Origin: Leidyana gryllorum EB-2025a
Lineage: Eukaryota > Apicomplexa
Reading direction: 5' to 3'
DNA length: 64,000 nt
NCBI GenBank assembly: GCA_048772705.1
Contig: JBLWGC010000002.1
Location: 1-64,000, forward strand
Below are positions 1-6,069 of this stretch, piece by piece; the stretch's first letter is position 1; the number at the start of each line of letters is the position of its first letter. A program made the position numbers and the translations under genes. The notes under the pieces are model-generated. The model saw only the letters and a program-made list of their open reading frames with translations, was not told where the DNA came from and made no database searches.

Positions 1-37
1 TCTAGTCTACCCCCTCAACCACTCGGGCAAGTTGCCA
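1..37 (-). tRNA. tRNA-Ser(AGA), 5' part, cut by window edge
   Basis: On the minus strand the sequence reads as the 5' half of a class II tRNA: acceptor GGCAACT, an A box with GCCCGAGTGG, then anticodon stem GTAGA and a loop beginning CTAGA, giving anticodon AGA. The rest lies outside the window, so integrity cannot be judged. The same acceptor and D arm recur in the two Ser copies at 1991 and 3025, so all belong to one tRNA-Ser family. Confidence 0.6.
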
Positions 38-92
38 CCTGTCGAACTCGGCATATTGCGGCCAATGGTTTCACATACGGTTCAGCAAGCTT

Positions 93-171
93 GAGTTCTC
101 GCGCTGCCCAAACCCGCGGTCTCCCCTCAAAAGTCTTGCGCTCTACCGACGGACTTGGGGCGGCAACGAAG
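93..171 (-). pseudogene. decayed tRNA-Lys-like copy
   Basis: The minus strand keeps a D arm (GTCGGTAGAGCGC), an anticodon region with CTTTTG and a T-arm-like CGCGGGTT. The acceptor stem does not pair and the 3' stem of the anticodon arm is lost. Identity as Lys(TTT) rests on the anticodon loop only. Confidence 0.35.
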
Positions 172-264
172 CTCGGACTTAGTAACAAATTCCATTCGTA
201 TTGATCGTGGAATCTTGGGCCTTCCTCGGGCACAGGGCGAATCTATATCAGAGATCCACTCACT

Positions 265-338
265 GGGTCACGCGCGGGCTCCAGTCGCGGACTCGGAAGT
301 TATCAGGCTCACGCTCTAACCGACTGGAATATGTGACC
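265..338 (-). pseudogene. decayed tRNA-Ile, anticodon now GAT
   Basis: Minus strand: the acceptor GGTCACA pairs with CGTGACC except at the last pair, the D loop AGTCGGTTAGAGC is clear, and the anticodon loop is CTGATAA. Eukaryotic cytosolic tRNA-Ile normally reads AAT, so GAT probably arose from AAT by one transition. The D stem and T arm also mismatch. Confidence 0.4.
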
Positions 339-1392
339 GCTTCAGAGTTGAGGTGAACAGTCACTAGCCGAAGGAGCGAGTGATGTGCACAGCAAAACCC
401 CATGACTGGGATTGAAGCGGCCGCTCACACTGTTATATCCGCAGTCGGGCGTACGACCGGAGTCAAGGTAGCACAAGCGACATGAACTGATCAAGAACAT
501 ATCAGCTGAAGAGCTAAGCTTAGTGTGGTAGTGCTGTCGTAGGGCGAGTGGATCAGCAGGCTCGACTCCGAGTCCCCGTTCAACCTATGAGTGTGTCCCA
601 TAACTATCGGGTGCCTCACTATCGGGTTCCGGATTCTGACTCTATGTGATTCCGCCAGTGGGATGAACATCCATCTGGATACTTCCCTACATATTTGGCA
701 CTTATATAGGGAGTACCTCTGAAAAGGGGGACGACCTATCACCTACGGAATCCCTGCTCCCACTACCACGCCCGTGCCCTACTACGACCTACACACACGC
801 CCGCTACCACACGCTACCGTCCCGACTACGACCCTTGGCCTCTACAGTCACCTCCCGGCGTACTCTACCTCGCCCTCAGGACGTGCGCCTCGACGACCCG
901 ACTACGGTCCGGACTCTAGCTGGTATTGGGTTTTGGCTCGACGCTACGGCTACAGCTACTACTCAGTTGGACAGCCCTAGGCTGGACGACGCCAGCGTAG
1001 AGTCGCAGCGGACGGCGAGAGGACACGGACACAGGAGCGACGGTCAGAGTTCTACAACAACAGGATACAAGAAGTCTTTTCCCCGGAAGACTCAGGTAGT
1101 CCTGGTGTTGTCTTTTCCGTGTGCGGCTCGTCCGCAATGCATGAAATATTTCTTCCAACTATGTCCTCCAGAATACCCGGGACGAAGGGTTCGGACGACA
1201 AGCCATCGTTCTGGAGAGTGGGAGCACGGCAAATAACACAGACCGTCGTCCACCCCGCCAAACAGTCATTCCAGAGCCAAATACTGACATCGAGAAGGGG
1301 GTGTACCTACACCACTGACAGTTCGCACGGGAATCCCGAGAAGGTGCGCTGGTCCGGATGGCTGTACCGACTCTTTTGGGATGGGTTGAACC
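339..1392. other. gene-poor stretch with tRNA debris
   Basis: No supported gene. It holds isolated A-box and B-box-like pieces (around 395-430 and 540-600), one copy of the 46-bp repeat (666-711), and a CCGACTACGACC-rich low-complexity run at about 760-960. The short open frames here show no protein-like composition. Confidence 0.5.
666..711. repeat. 46-bp perfect direct repeat, copy 1
   Basis: Identical, base for base, to 4020-4065. Read on the minus strand it opens with CCCTATATAAGTGCC, which looks like a TATA box. The 45 bp to its left align only loosely with the left flank of copy 2 (both contain CTATCGGGTT), so the core is conserved inside an older diverged duplication. Confidence 0.85.
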
Positions 1393-1464
1393 GGTTGCGT
1401 GATGTAGTGCTTAGCACTGGAGACTTTGAATTTCCCGACCTGGGTTCGATTCCCGGCGCGACCT
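1393..1464 (+). tRNA. tRNA-Gln(TTG)
   Basis: Acceptor GGTTGCG pairs with CGCGACC with one G-T. The anticodon stem GGAGA/TTTCC encloses CTTTGAA (anticodon TTG), and the T arm is CTGGG-TTCGATT-CCCGG. The D loop reads AGTGCTTA, so the nearly invariant second G of the GG pair (G19) is C, and one D-stem pair is lost. It may be functional or in early decay. Confidence 0.75.
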
Positions 1465-1525
1465 TGGCACTGGTCCTCCGTACTCCCTGAAACTTCGCCA
1501 CTCCTCTGGGGCTGCGGGGACCATC

Positions 1526-1563
1526 CGTACAGCTATGGTCTAGTGGTCACGACGTACACGGCG
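1526..1563 (+). pseudogene. tRNA-Glu/Asp-like 5' fragment
   Basis: It contains the A-box string TGGTCTAGTGGTCACGA typical of Glu/Asp/Gly tRNAs, but no matching anticodon arm, T arm or acceptor follows. I read it as a truncated copy. Confidence 0.3.
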
Positions 1564-1619
1564 GTTTTGCTTCAAGTGAGGAGACAGGACCGAGTTGAGT
1601 GAGTATGAGGGGCAGTTCT

Positions 1620-1691
1620 GGGTACGTAGCTCAGTGGTAGAGCAGCTGACTGCAGATCAGCAAGTCCGTGGTTCAACTCCGCGCGTGCCCT
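1620..1691 (+). tRNA. tRNA-Cys(GCA)
   Basis: Fully formed cloverleaf. Acceptor GGGTACG/CGTGCCC has one T-G pair, the D arm is GCTCAGTGGTAGAGC, the anticodon stem GCTGA/TCAGC is perfect around CTGCAGA (anticodon GCA), and the T arm CGTGG/CCGCG closes. One of the best preserved tRNAs in the cluster. Confidence 0.9.
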
Positions 1692-1757
1692 GAAGATGGA
1701 ATGAAACGTTCGAAGGTGTTGGCCTCAGCCATACCGTTATGTGATCGAGACAGGGCC

Positions 1758-1812
1758 TGCCTGGTTAGCTGAGGGGCAGAACCCTCGCACGGGCGCGAGG
1801 GATTTTGACACC
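1758..1812 (+). pseudogene. decayed tRNA-Thr-like copy
   Basis: The 5' flank (GATCGAGACAG) and D arm (TTAGCTGAGGGGCAGA) match the intact tRNA-Thr at 3211, including bases upstream of the gene, so it is a diverged duplicate. The anticodon arm no longer spells AGT and no T arm follows. Confidence 0.4.
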
Positions 1813-1829
1813 AGATGCCACAACCTCTC

Positions 1830-1902
1830 TGCCTCGGCTGTGGATCGAGCACGGGACTTCCAGATCTTCAGTCTGGCGCTCTCCCAACTGAGCTACCGAG
1901 GC
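1830..1902 (-). tRNA. tRNA-Phe(GAA), copy 1
   Basis: Acceptor GCCTCGG/CCGAGGC is perfect, D arm GCTCAGTTGGGAGAGC, anticodon stem CCAGA/TCTGG around CTGAAGA (anticodon GAA). The T stem has one mismatch and the T loop starts CTCG instead of TTCG. It is the better of two Phe copies in a duplicated block. Confidence 0.75.
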
Positions 1903-1990
1903 GCTAGAAAGCCTTGAAACGCGGTGAAGATAGGCACTCACCGCAGCCCTCTGTGGAGCCACTGCCCGCGGGATGTCCAATTCAACAGTT

Positions 1991-2050
1991 GGCAACTTGC
2001 CCGAGTGATTAAGGGTCTGGCTCGCGGTGATTCGAATCCAGCAGTTGTCG
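1991..2050 (+). pseudogene. tRNA-Ser copy with internal deletion
   Basis: Both acceptor halves (GGCAACT and AGTTGTC), the A box and the T arm (GGTGATTCGAATCC) are present. The gene is only 60 nt long because the anticodon arm and most of the variable arm are missing, so it cannot work. Confidence 0.6.
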
Positions 2051-2126
2051 TGTAATGTGATCGGGCGTCAACTCCATTCGGTCGTGACTCTGTTTTCAGA
2101 TACCGGAGGTGCAGCCGTTAGAAGCT

Positions 2127-2199
2127 TGGACGACCTGGGCATTGATCCAAGTATTTCTCGCATGTCAAGCGAGTGCTATATCATTTGAGCTAGTCGCCC
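2127..2199 (-). pseudogene. decayed tRNA-Ala copy, anticodon loop changed
   Basis: Aligns end to end with tRNA-Ala at 5622-5694 but carries about ten changes, most of them G-to-A in the tRNA sense. The anticodon loop reads TTGACAT instead of TTTGCAT, with the stem CTCGC/GCGAG still perfect. The D and T stems are broken, so it is probably a pseudogene and not a true Val(GAC) tRNA. Confidence 0.55.
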
Positions 2200-2287
2200 G
2201 CTGTGCAGACCCCATAGCATTTAGTGGTTCTTGACATGTTATGACCAGTCTCCCGACTCTACCAGCAATTTGCACCACCGATCAGTC

Positions 2288-2359
2288 GGCTGTTTGGTCT
2301 AGTGGTATGATCCTTCCTTAGGGTGGAAGGAGTCCTGGGTTCGATTCCCAGAACAGCCC
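2288..2359 (+). tRNA. tRNA-Pro(AGG)
   Basis: Acceptor GGCTGTT/AACAGCC is perfect, the anticodon stem CTTCC/GGAAG encloses TTAGGGT (anticodon AGG), and the T arm is CTGGG-TTCGATT-CCCAG. The last 16 nt plus the CCA tail are exactly complementary to the primer-binding site of the LTR retrotransposon at 10423-10441, so this tRNA species is its likely reverse-transcription primer. Confidence 0.92.
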
Positions 2360-2528
2360 TTTTGCTAGGCTCTGACGAGGGTCTAGGAGAGTTGAACCCC
2401 TGTCTCAAATAAGATAAGGAGTCTTTCGAACTCCGCCTACCACGTCCACTTGACAACTGCTTAATCGAAATAGCGGGGCCAGGCGATATCACGACTCAGG
2501 CGTCGCAGACAGTGAGGCTGTGGATTGT

Positions 2529-2601
2529 GCGGTGGTGGCGCAATGCATAGCGTGTTGCGCTCCGGAGGCAAAGGTTGTGGGTTCGAGTCCCGCCCACCGT
2601 T
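2529..2601 (+). tRNA. tRNA-Arg(CCG)
   Basis: Acceptor GCGGTGG pairs with CCACCGT (one G-T). The anticodon loop is CTCCGGA (anticodon CCG) with a G-G clash at the stem base, and the T arm GTGGG-TTCGAGT-CCCGC is good. The D loop AATGCATA has the same G19-to-C change as tRNA-Gln. Probably functional or recently decayed. Confidence 0.65.
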
Positions 2602-2636
2602 CTCGTGGTCTCGCTCTACAGCGGAATCGACAAGAG

Positions 2637-2713
2637 TGGCTGACATTCGGAGCCATGCAGACTTGCGGCATCAAAATTCGAGTTTGGACCTCGGACCACC
2701 CCGCGATCTGTGC
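2637..2713 (-). pseudogene. decayed tRNA-Leu(CAA) copy
   Basis: The acceptor start GCACAGA, the variable-arm string GCAAGTCTGCATGG and the overall order match tRNA-Leu at 3663-3746, but the A box, anticodon arm and 3' acceptor have collapsed. A second A-box-like string lies just upstream on the same strand. Confidence 0.5.
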
Positions 2714-2865
2714 ACTCTACCCTTTGAGCTAGCGGTCTCCAACTTCGAAGAGCTATTGCATGCCGTGCTTGGAGTGGACGATTGCCCATTGAAAATCTGC
2801 GGAACGCTGCTGGCAAGCTCGAGTCGCACGGCTGCGAGGGATGACACCAAATGCCACAACCTCTC

Positions 2866-2938
2866 TGCCTCGGCCGTGGATCGAAGACGGGACTTTCAGA
2901 TCTTCAGTCTGGCGCTTTCCCAACTCAGCTACCGAGGC
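2866..2938 (-). pseudogene. tRNA-Phe(GAA), copy 2, decaying
   Basis: Clear duplicate of 1830-1902 with perfect acceptor GCCTCGG/CCGAGGC and anticodon GAA. The D stem (GCTG against AAGC) and one T-stem pair are broken. The flanks also match copy 1, which shows a block duplication. Confidence 0.55.
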
Positions 2939-3024
2939 GGTAGGTAGGCACGGGAGGCGGTGAAAATAAGCAATTATCGCGGCCGTATGTGGGGCCACTC
3001 TTCGCCGCATGCCGGAAGACAGTT

Positions 3025-3106
3025 GCCAACTTGCCCGAGTGGGGAGGGGGGTAGATTGGAATTCAACTGGGCCTGGGCCGCGCTGGTGCAGATCCAGCAG
3101 TTGTCG
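3025..3106 (+). pseudogene. tRNA-Ser(GGA)-like copy, decaying
   Basis: Full-length class II layout: acceptor GCCAACT/AGTTGTC, A box CCCGAGTGG, anticodon loop TTGGAAT (anticodon GGA), a variable arm and T-arm remnant TGGTGCAGATCCA. The anticodon stem (GTAGA against TCAAC), acceptor pair 2 and the T loop are damaged. Confidence 0.5.
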
Positions 3107-3210
3107 TGCGATGTGATTGGAGGGGTCACACGCCAACTCACGCATGAATTCTGTGGTGGAAATGATGCTATTCCCAGCATCAAACCCTCATATGGATCGA
3201 GACAGAGAAT

Positions 3211-3282
3211 GCCTTCTTAGCTTAGGGGCAGAGCATTCGCTTAGTAAGCGAAAGGTCGCCGGTTCGATTCCGGCAGAAGGCT
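3211..3282 (+). tRNA. tRNA-Thr(AGT), copy 1
   Basis: Acceptor GCCTTCT/AGAAGGC is perfect, the anticodon stem TTCGC/GCGAA encloses TTAGTAA (anticodon AGT), and the T arm GCCGG-TTCGATT-CCGGC is perfect. Intact. Confidence 0.92.
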
Positions 3283-3331
3283 GTGCTCGCGAGGCAATCT
3301 ATTCTGTAACTGTTCCCCTTCTGCGCACACT

Positions 3332-3402
3332 TAGCAGTGCGTCGTTTCGATCGACGGACCTTTGGATTATGAGCCCAACACTTTTCACTGAGCTACACTC
3401 CT
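3332..3402 (-). pseudogene. tRNA-Met(CAT)-like copy, decaying
   Basis: The acceptor AGGAGTG pairs with CACTGCT except at one position, the anticodon stem TTGGG/TCCAA holds CTCATAA (anticodon CAT), and the D arm is badly formed (AGTGAAAAGT). The T stem can form from CGTCG and CGACG with an altered loop. Confidence 0.45.
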
Positions 3403-3510
3403 CAGTCTGCAACATGGAAGTTGCCCTGACTGCCCTACCGAAGTGGGCTAATGAAATGCTGTGTTGGTTCTGAGGGCAACTTGTCCCGTCGGGTCGACCG
3501 ACGACCATTA

Positions 3511-3573
3511 GGGCTGTTCTGCGAATCGAACCCAGGACGCTTCCACCCCAAGGAAGGATCCAGAGCAATAGCC
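3511..3573 (-). pseudogene. tRNA-Pro copy with D-loop deletion
   Basis: Matches the tRNA-Pro at 2288 over the anticodon arm and 3' half, but about 9 nt of the D arm are lost. The anticodon loop is TTGGGGT, and the T stem has a C-to-G change that would weaken pairing with the retrotransposon primer-binding site. Confidence 0.6.
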
Positions 3574-3662
3574 GAATACTTGGGTGCATGCAAGCGGATA
3601 TACAAATGGAGACTAGAATCCACTGTGGCCTTCTCCAGCCTACTTGCGGGGATGATGGCCGT

Positions 3663-3746
3663 TGCACAGAATGGGATTCGAACCCATGCAGACTTGCGCC
3701 TACCAGAACTTGAGTCTGGCCCCTTAGACCACTCGGGCATCTGTGC
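3663..3746 (-). tRNA. tRNA-Leu(CAA)
   Basis: Intact class II tRNA. Acceptor GCACAGA/TCTGTGC is perfect, the A box GCCCGAGTGGTC is normal, anticodon stem CCAGA/TCTGG encloses CTCAAGT (anticodon CAA), and there is a long variable arm and T arm ATGGG-TTCGAAT-CCCAT. Confidence 0.93.
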
Positions 3747-4607
3747 GTCACTTTTCTTCTGAATTCCAGCGTGTGAACGGCTTCCGTTGCGACTGTCGAT
3801 GTCGTTCTGGGTGCGGTGTACCGCCCCGAAGTACTCTTACGGCCCGGCGTGCTCAGATGGCAACGAATCTGTCTGTAGTGGTGACATCAGATATTCGACC
3901 AGTAAATTCCGTCCCACCGGAAGTTGATGAGTGGACTTCTTGTTGTAGTTCGTGTTTGCCTGATGGTCAACTTCCTATCGGGTTGCCAAATCCGACTTGG
4001 TGAAATTTCCAATCGAATTAACATCCATCTGGATACTTCCCTACATATTTGGCACTTATATAGGGCATTATTAAGGAACGTAAAGCAACTACTACTAAAG
4101 CGTAAAGGCTAATGCGCCCTAGTGGTCTGAACTCTCTGTGACAGTGTAACTGTGCAGACACTCGCATGAATGATCAGAGTGTGGTGTCGGGGAGAACTAC
4201 CGTGTGTGTCCAGCGCGAGGCTCCGCAAGAGTGCGAGTGACTGGCACATGGGTGGAGTGAGAGGGACACCAGAGTGAGAGACACACGCAAGCAAAGTTGG
4301 CTAAGTCAGAGTTGGACTAGGCAAGAGGCGGCCTAAGATAACTTTTGCACTTGGTACAACAAGCCGTAGTTCTTGTTTTGCGCCGTCGTGTGCGACATAT
4401 TCATGGTAGACTTGTGGGCAAAAATACTAACTTGGTTCCTAAGTCTGACTTGTGGTCGAAAGTATGCAGAGATGAGAACTGGGCCTCGTTCCCCTTGAGT
4501 AGCGACTTGGGGTTACAACACTTCTTACAACGTAGTTCGTCTGACGCTCCTGTTCCATCCCATCCTAATCGATGCTCCGCTACCTCTACAGCCTCGCCCA
4601 AAGATTT
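3747..4607. other. no gene recognised; holds repeat copy 2
   Basis: I see no supported coding or RNA gene. The stretch holds the second copy of the 46-bp repeat (4020-4065) and a purine-rich, GAGAG/CACAC-biased segment at about 4130-4300. Confidence 0.5.
4020..4065. repeat. 46-bp perfect direct repeat, copy 2
   Basis: Identical to 666-711, in the same orientation. Flanks share CTATCGGGTT and similar spacing on the left but then diverge, while the right flanks are unrelated. Confidence 0.85.
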
Positions 4608-4679
4608 GTCCGAGTCGTCTAGTGGCTAGGACAGCACGTTGTGTCCGTGCAAGCCCAGTCTCGATTCCTGGCTCGCCCA
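4608..4679 (+). pseudogene. tRNA-His(GTG)-like copy
   Basis: The anticodon arm is perfect (GCACG/CGTGC around TTGTGTC, anticodon GTG) and the D arm is good. Two acceptor pairs (GTCCGAG against CTCGCCC) and one T-stem pair are lost, so it is likely a decaying copy. Confidence 0.55.
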
Positions 4680-4751
4680 ATATGTCTCCGGTGTCTCTAT
4701 TGGAACTTTCTTTTGATGGGTACACACTTTCATTCGACGGCTCCGTTGATT

Positions 4752-4824
4752 GGCGCTATGGCCTAATGGATATGGCATCGGTCTACGGAACCTGGGATTC
4801 TGGGTTCGAGTCCCAGTAGCGTCT
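4752..4824 (+). tRNA. tRNA-Arg(ACG)
   Basis: Acceptor GGCGCTA/TAGCGTC has one G-T, D loop AATGGATA is normal, anticodon loop CTACGGA gives ACG, and T arm CTGGG-TTCGAGT-CCCAG is perfect. The anticodon stem (TCGGT against ACCTG) has one mismatch and one wobble. Confidence 0.7.
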
Positions 4825-4957
4825 GGGCGAGTGGTCGGGTTCCAGCCCCTCACAATTGCTGCAACTCATTTTTTGTCTCAGCTGGCTGTCCTTGATGTGG
4901 ACAGCATCCCCGTGCACACTTTTGACAGGAGGAGATACATCGAGAGAAGTTCCATTA

Positions 4958-5030
4958 AGGAGTGTAGCGCAGTCGGTAGCGCGTAGGTCTCATAATCCTG
5001 AAGTCGAGAGTTCGATCCTCTCCACTCCCA
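4958..5030 (+). tRNA. tRNA-Met(CAT), elongator-like
   Basis: The D stem GCGC/GCGC, anticodon loop CTCATAA (CAT) and T arm GAGAG-TTCGATC-CTCTC are perfect. The acceptor AGGAGTG/CACTCCC pairs except A1 with C72. T-loop and D-arm form fit an elongator Met. Confidence 0.75.
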
Positions 5031-5033
5031 CGG

Positions 5034-5097
5034 TTGGAATCGGAACCACGGGTTATTTCGATGGCAGCGAGAGACTCTTCCACTAGACCACAGATGC
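5034..5097 (-). pseudogene. decayed tRNA-Gly(GCC)-like copy
   Basis: Minus strand starts GCATCTGTGGTCTAGTGG, typical of tRNA-Gly, with an anticodon region holding TGCCATC. The anticodon 3' stem, T arm and 3' acceptor no longer fit. Confidence 0.45.
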
Positions 5098-5164
5098 GGA
5101 ACACGATCCTGTTCAATCTTGTACCTGGTGACAGTCATTCTTTATAAGCCTATCGATGCATCAA

Positions 5165-5236
5165 AGCCTTCTGCCGGAATCGAACTGGCGACCTCTCGCT
5201 TACTAAGCGAATGCTCTGCCCATAAGCTAAGAAGGC
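5165..5236 (-). tRNA. tRNA-Thr(AGT), copy 2
   Basis: Same gene as 3211-3282 on the other strand. The acceptor and anticodon loop (TTAGTAA) are identical, with one T-stem mismatch (GCCAG against CCGGC). Probably still functional. Confidence 0.8.
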
Positions 5237-5325
5237 AATGCAAGCCGAAGATCACGAATCAGACACTATTGACGGAGATTGCTGGGCACTTTGCTCAAGT
5301 ATTCCACTGACTTCAACCACTGACT

Positions 5326-5394
5326 TCCACTGCCGGACTTGAGCGCGGAGCTTGCGGGTGAGGCCGCATATCCTAGCCACTCAGACTACAGTGG
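5326..5394 (-). pseudogene. tRNA-Glu(CTC)-like copy
   Basis: Acceptor CCACTGT/GCAGTGG closes and the A box is recognisable, but one base is inserted in the D arm and one is missing in the anticodon arm (GCGGC-CTCACC-CGCA). The anticodon CTC is still readable. Confidence 0.5.
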
Positions 5395-5459
5395 GCAACA
5401 TTCCACAGCGAAGGCAGCTAGTCAGCCAAATCATCGAAGTAAAGTGCTGAGCATTTGGC

Positions 5460-5532
5460 TACCTACGGCGAGACTCGAACTCGCAACCATTGGATTAGAA
5501 GTCCAACGCGCTATCCATTGCGCCACGTAGGC
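5460..5532 (-). tRNA. tRNA-Arg(TCT)
   Basis: Acceptor GCCTACG/CGTAGGT has one G-T, D arm GCGC-AATGGATA-GCGC is perfect, anticodon stem TTGGA/TCCAA encloses CTTCTAA (TCT), and T arm GCGAG-TTCGAGT-CTCGC is perfect. Intact. Confidence 0.92.
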
Positions 5533-5621
5533 GGCGGCTTCTCGACTAGATTGAAATAACAACATTCACGTTTTTGGACCACGCGCCAGCCGTTTCTCTC
5601 CAGCCAAAGTTGCATGGAGTT

Positions 5622-5694
5622 TGGACGACCTGGATATCGATCCCAGTACATATCGCATGCAAAGCGAGCGCTGCACCATCTGAGCTAGCCGCCC
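5622..5694 (-). tRNA. tRNA-Ala(TGC)
   Basis: Acceptor GGGCGGC/GTCGTCC pairs with G-T wobbles, the anticodon loop TTTGCAT gives TGC, and the T arm is near normal. The D stem and one anticodon-stem pair are imperfect. Its 5' end lies 20 bp from the edge of the LTR retrotransposon, which sits upstream of it in the tRNA sense. Confidence 0.7.
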
Positions 5695-5714
5695 ATGCGT
5701 ACAACATGGAAGAC

Positions 5715-6036
5715 TAATTTGTGACCGTCGGTACTGGCTGGGAGTGGTGCGATTGTTCCGCCACTTCAACAGATGGGTCCTGATTGTCCTGCGGAACCTC
5801 GCCCGCCTTGCTTCGCAGTCCATCGCGTGCCATGTCCACGATCCCAATTCCACCTCAGATCTATCAGTGCTTAGCACACCCGTGTTTGTAGACCGGGCGT
5901 CTCCGTGTCAGCCGGTCTTTACGCACGTAAAACAATTCATGCATACTGGTAATAAAACTAGCCACAAAAGTGGGGTTTCTCAGGTCACTACCGTGTAACC
6001 CTAAGGGTCCCTGTCGCACAGTGGTTTGACGAACCA
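5715..6036 (-). repeat. 3' LTR of the retrotransposon
   Basis: 322 bp, in register with 10442-10763 at a constant offset of 4727. On the minus strand it starts TGGTTCGTCAAAC and ends GTCACAAATTA. A polyadenylation-like run with AATAAAAC appears on the plus strand only, so I do not claim a poly(A) site. Confidence 0.92.
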
Positions 6037-6052
6037 CACTCACTCCCTCCAG
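6037..6052 (-). other. polypurine tract of the retrotransposon
   Basis: Directly abuts the 3' LTR. The minus strand reads CTGGAGGGAGTGAGTG, a purine-rich run in the position where plus-strand DNA synthesis is primed in LTR elements. Confidence 0.7.
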
Positions 6053-6069
6053 ACCCAAATTTTGTGGCT

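Noticed and set aside
774-1236. Overlapping open frames of 68-133 residues in both directions
   Set aside because: Composition is driven by CCGACTACGACC-type low complexity. No protein-like pattern, no splice context, and alternative frames are equally open.
2127-2199. A genuine tRNA-Val(GAC) gene
   Set aside because: The anticodon would be GAC, but D and T stems are broken and the sequence is clearly a mutated tRNA-Ala copy.
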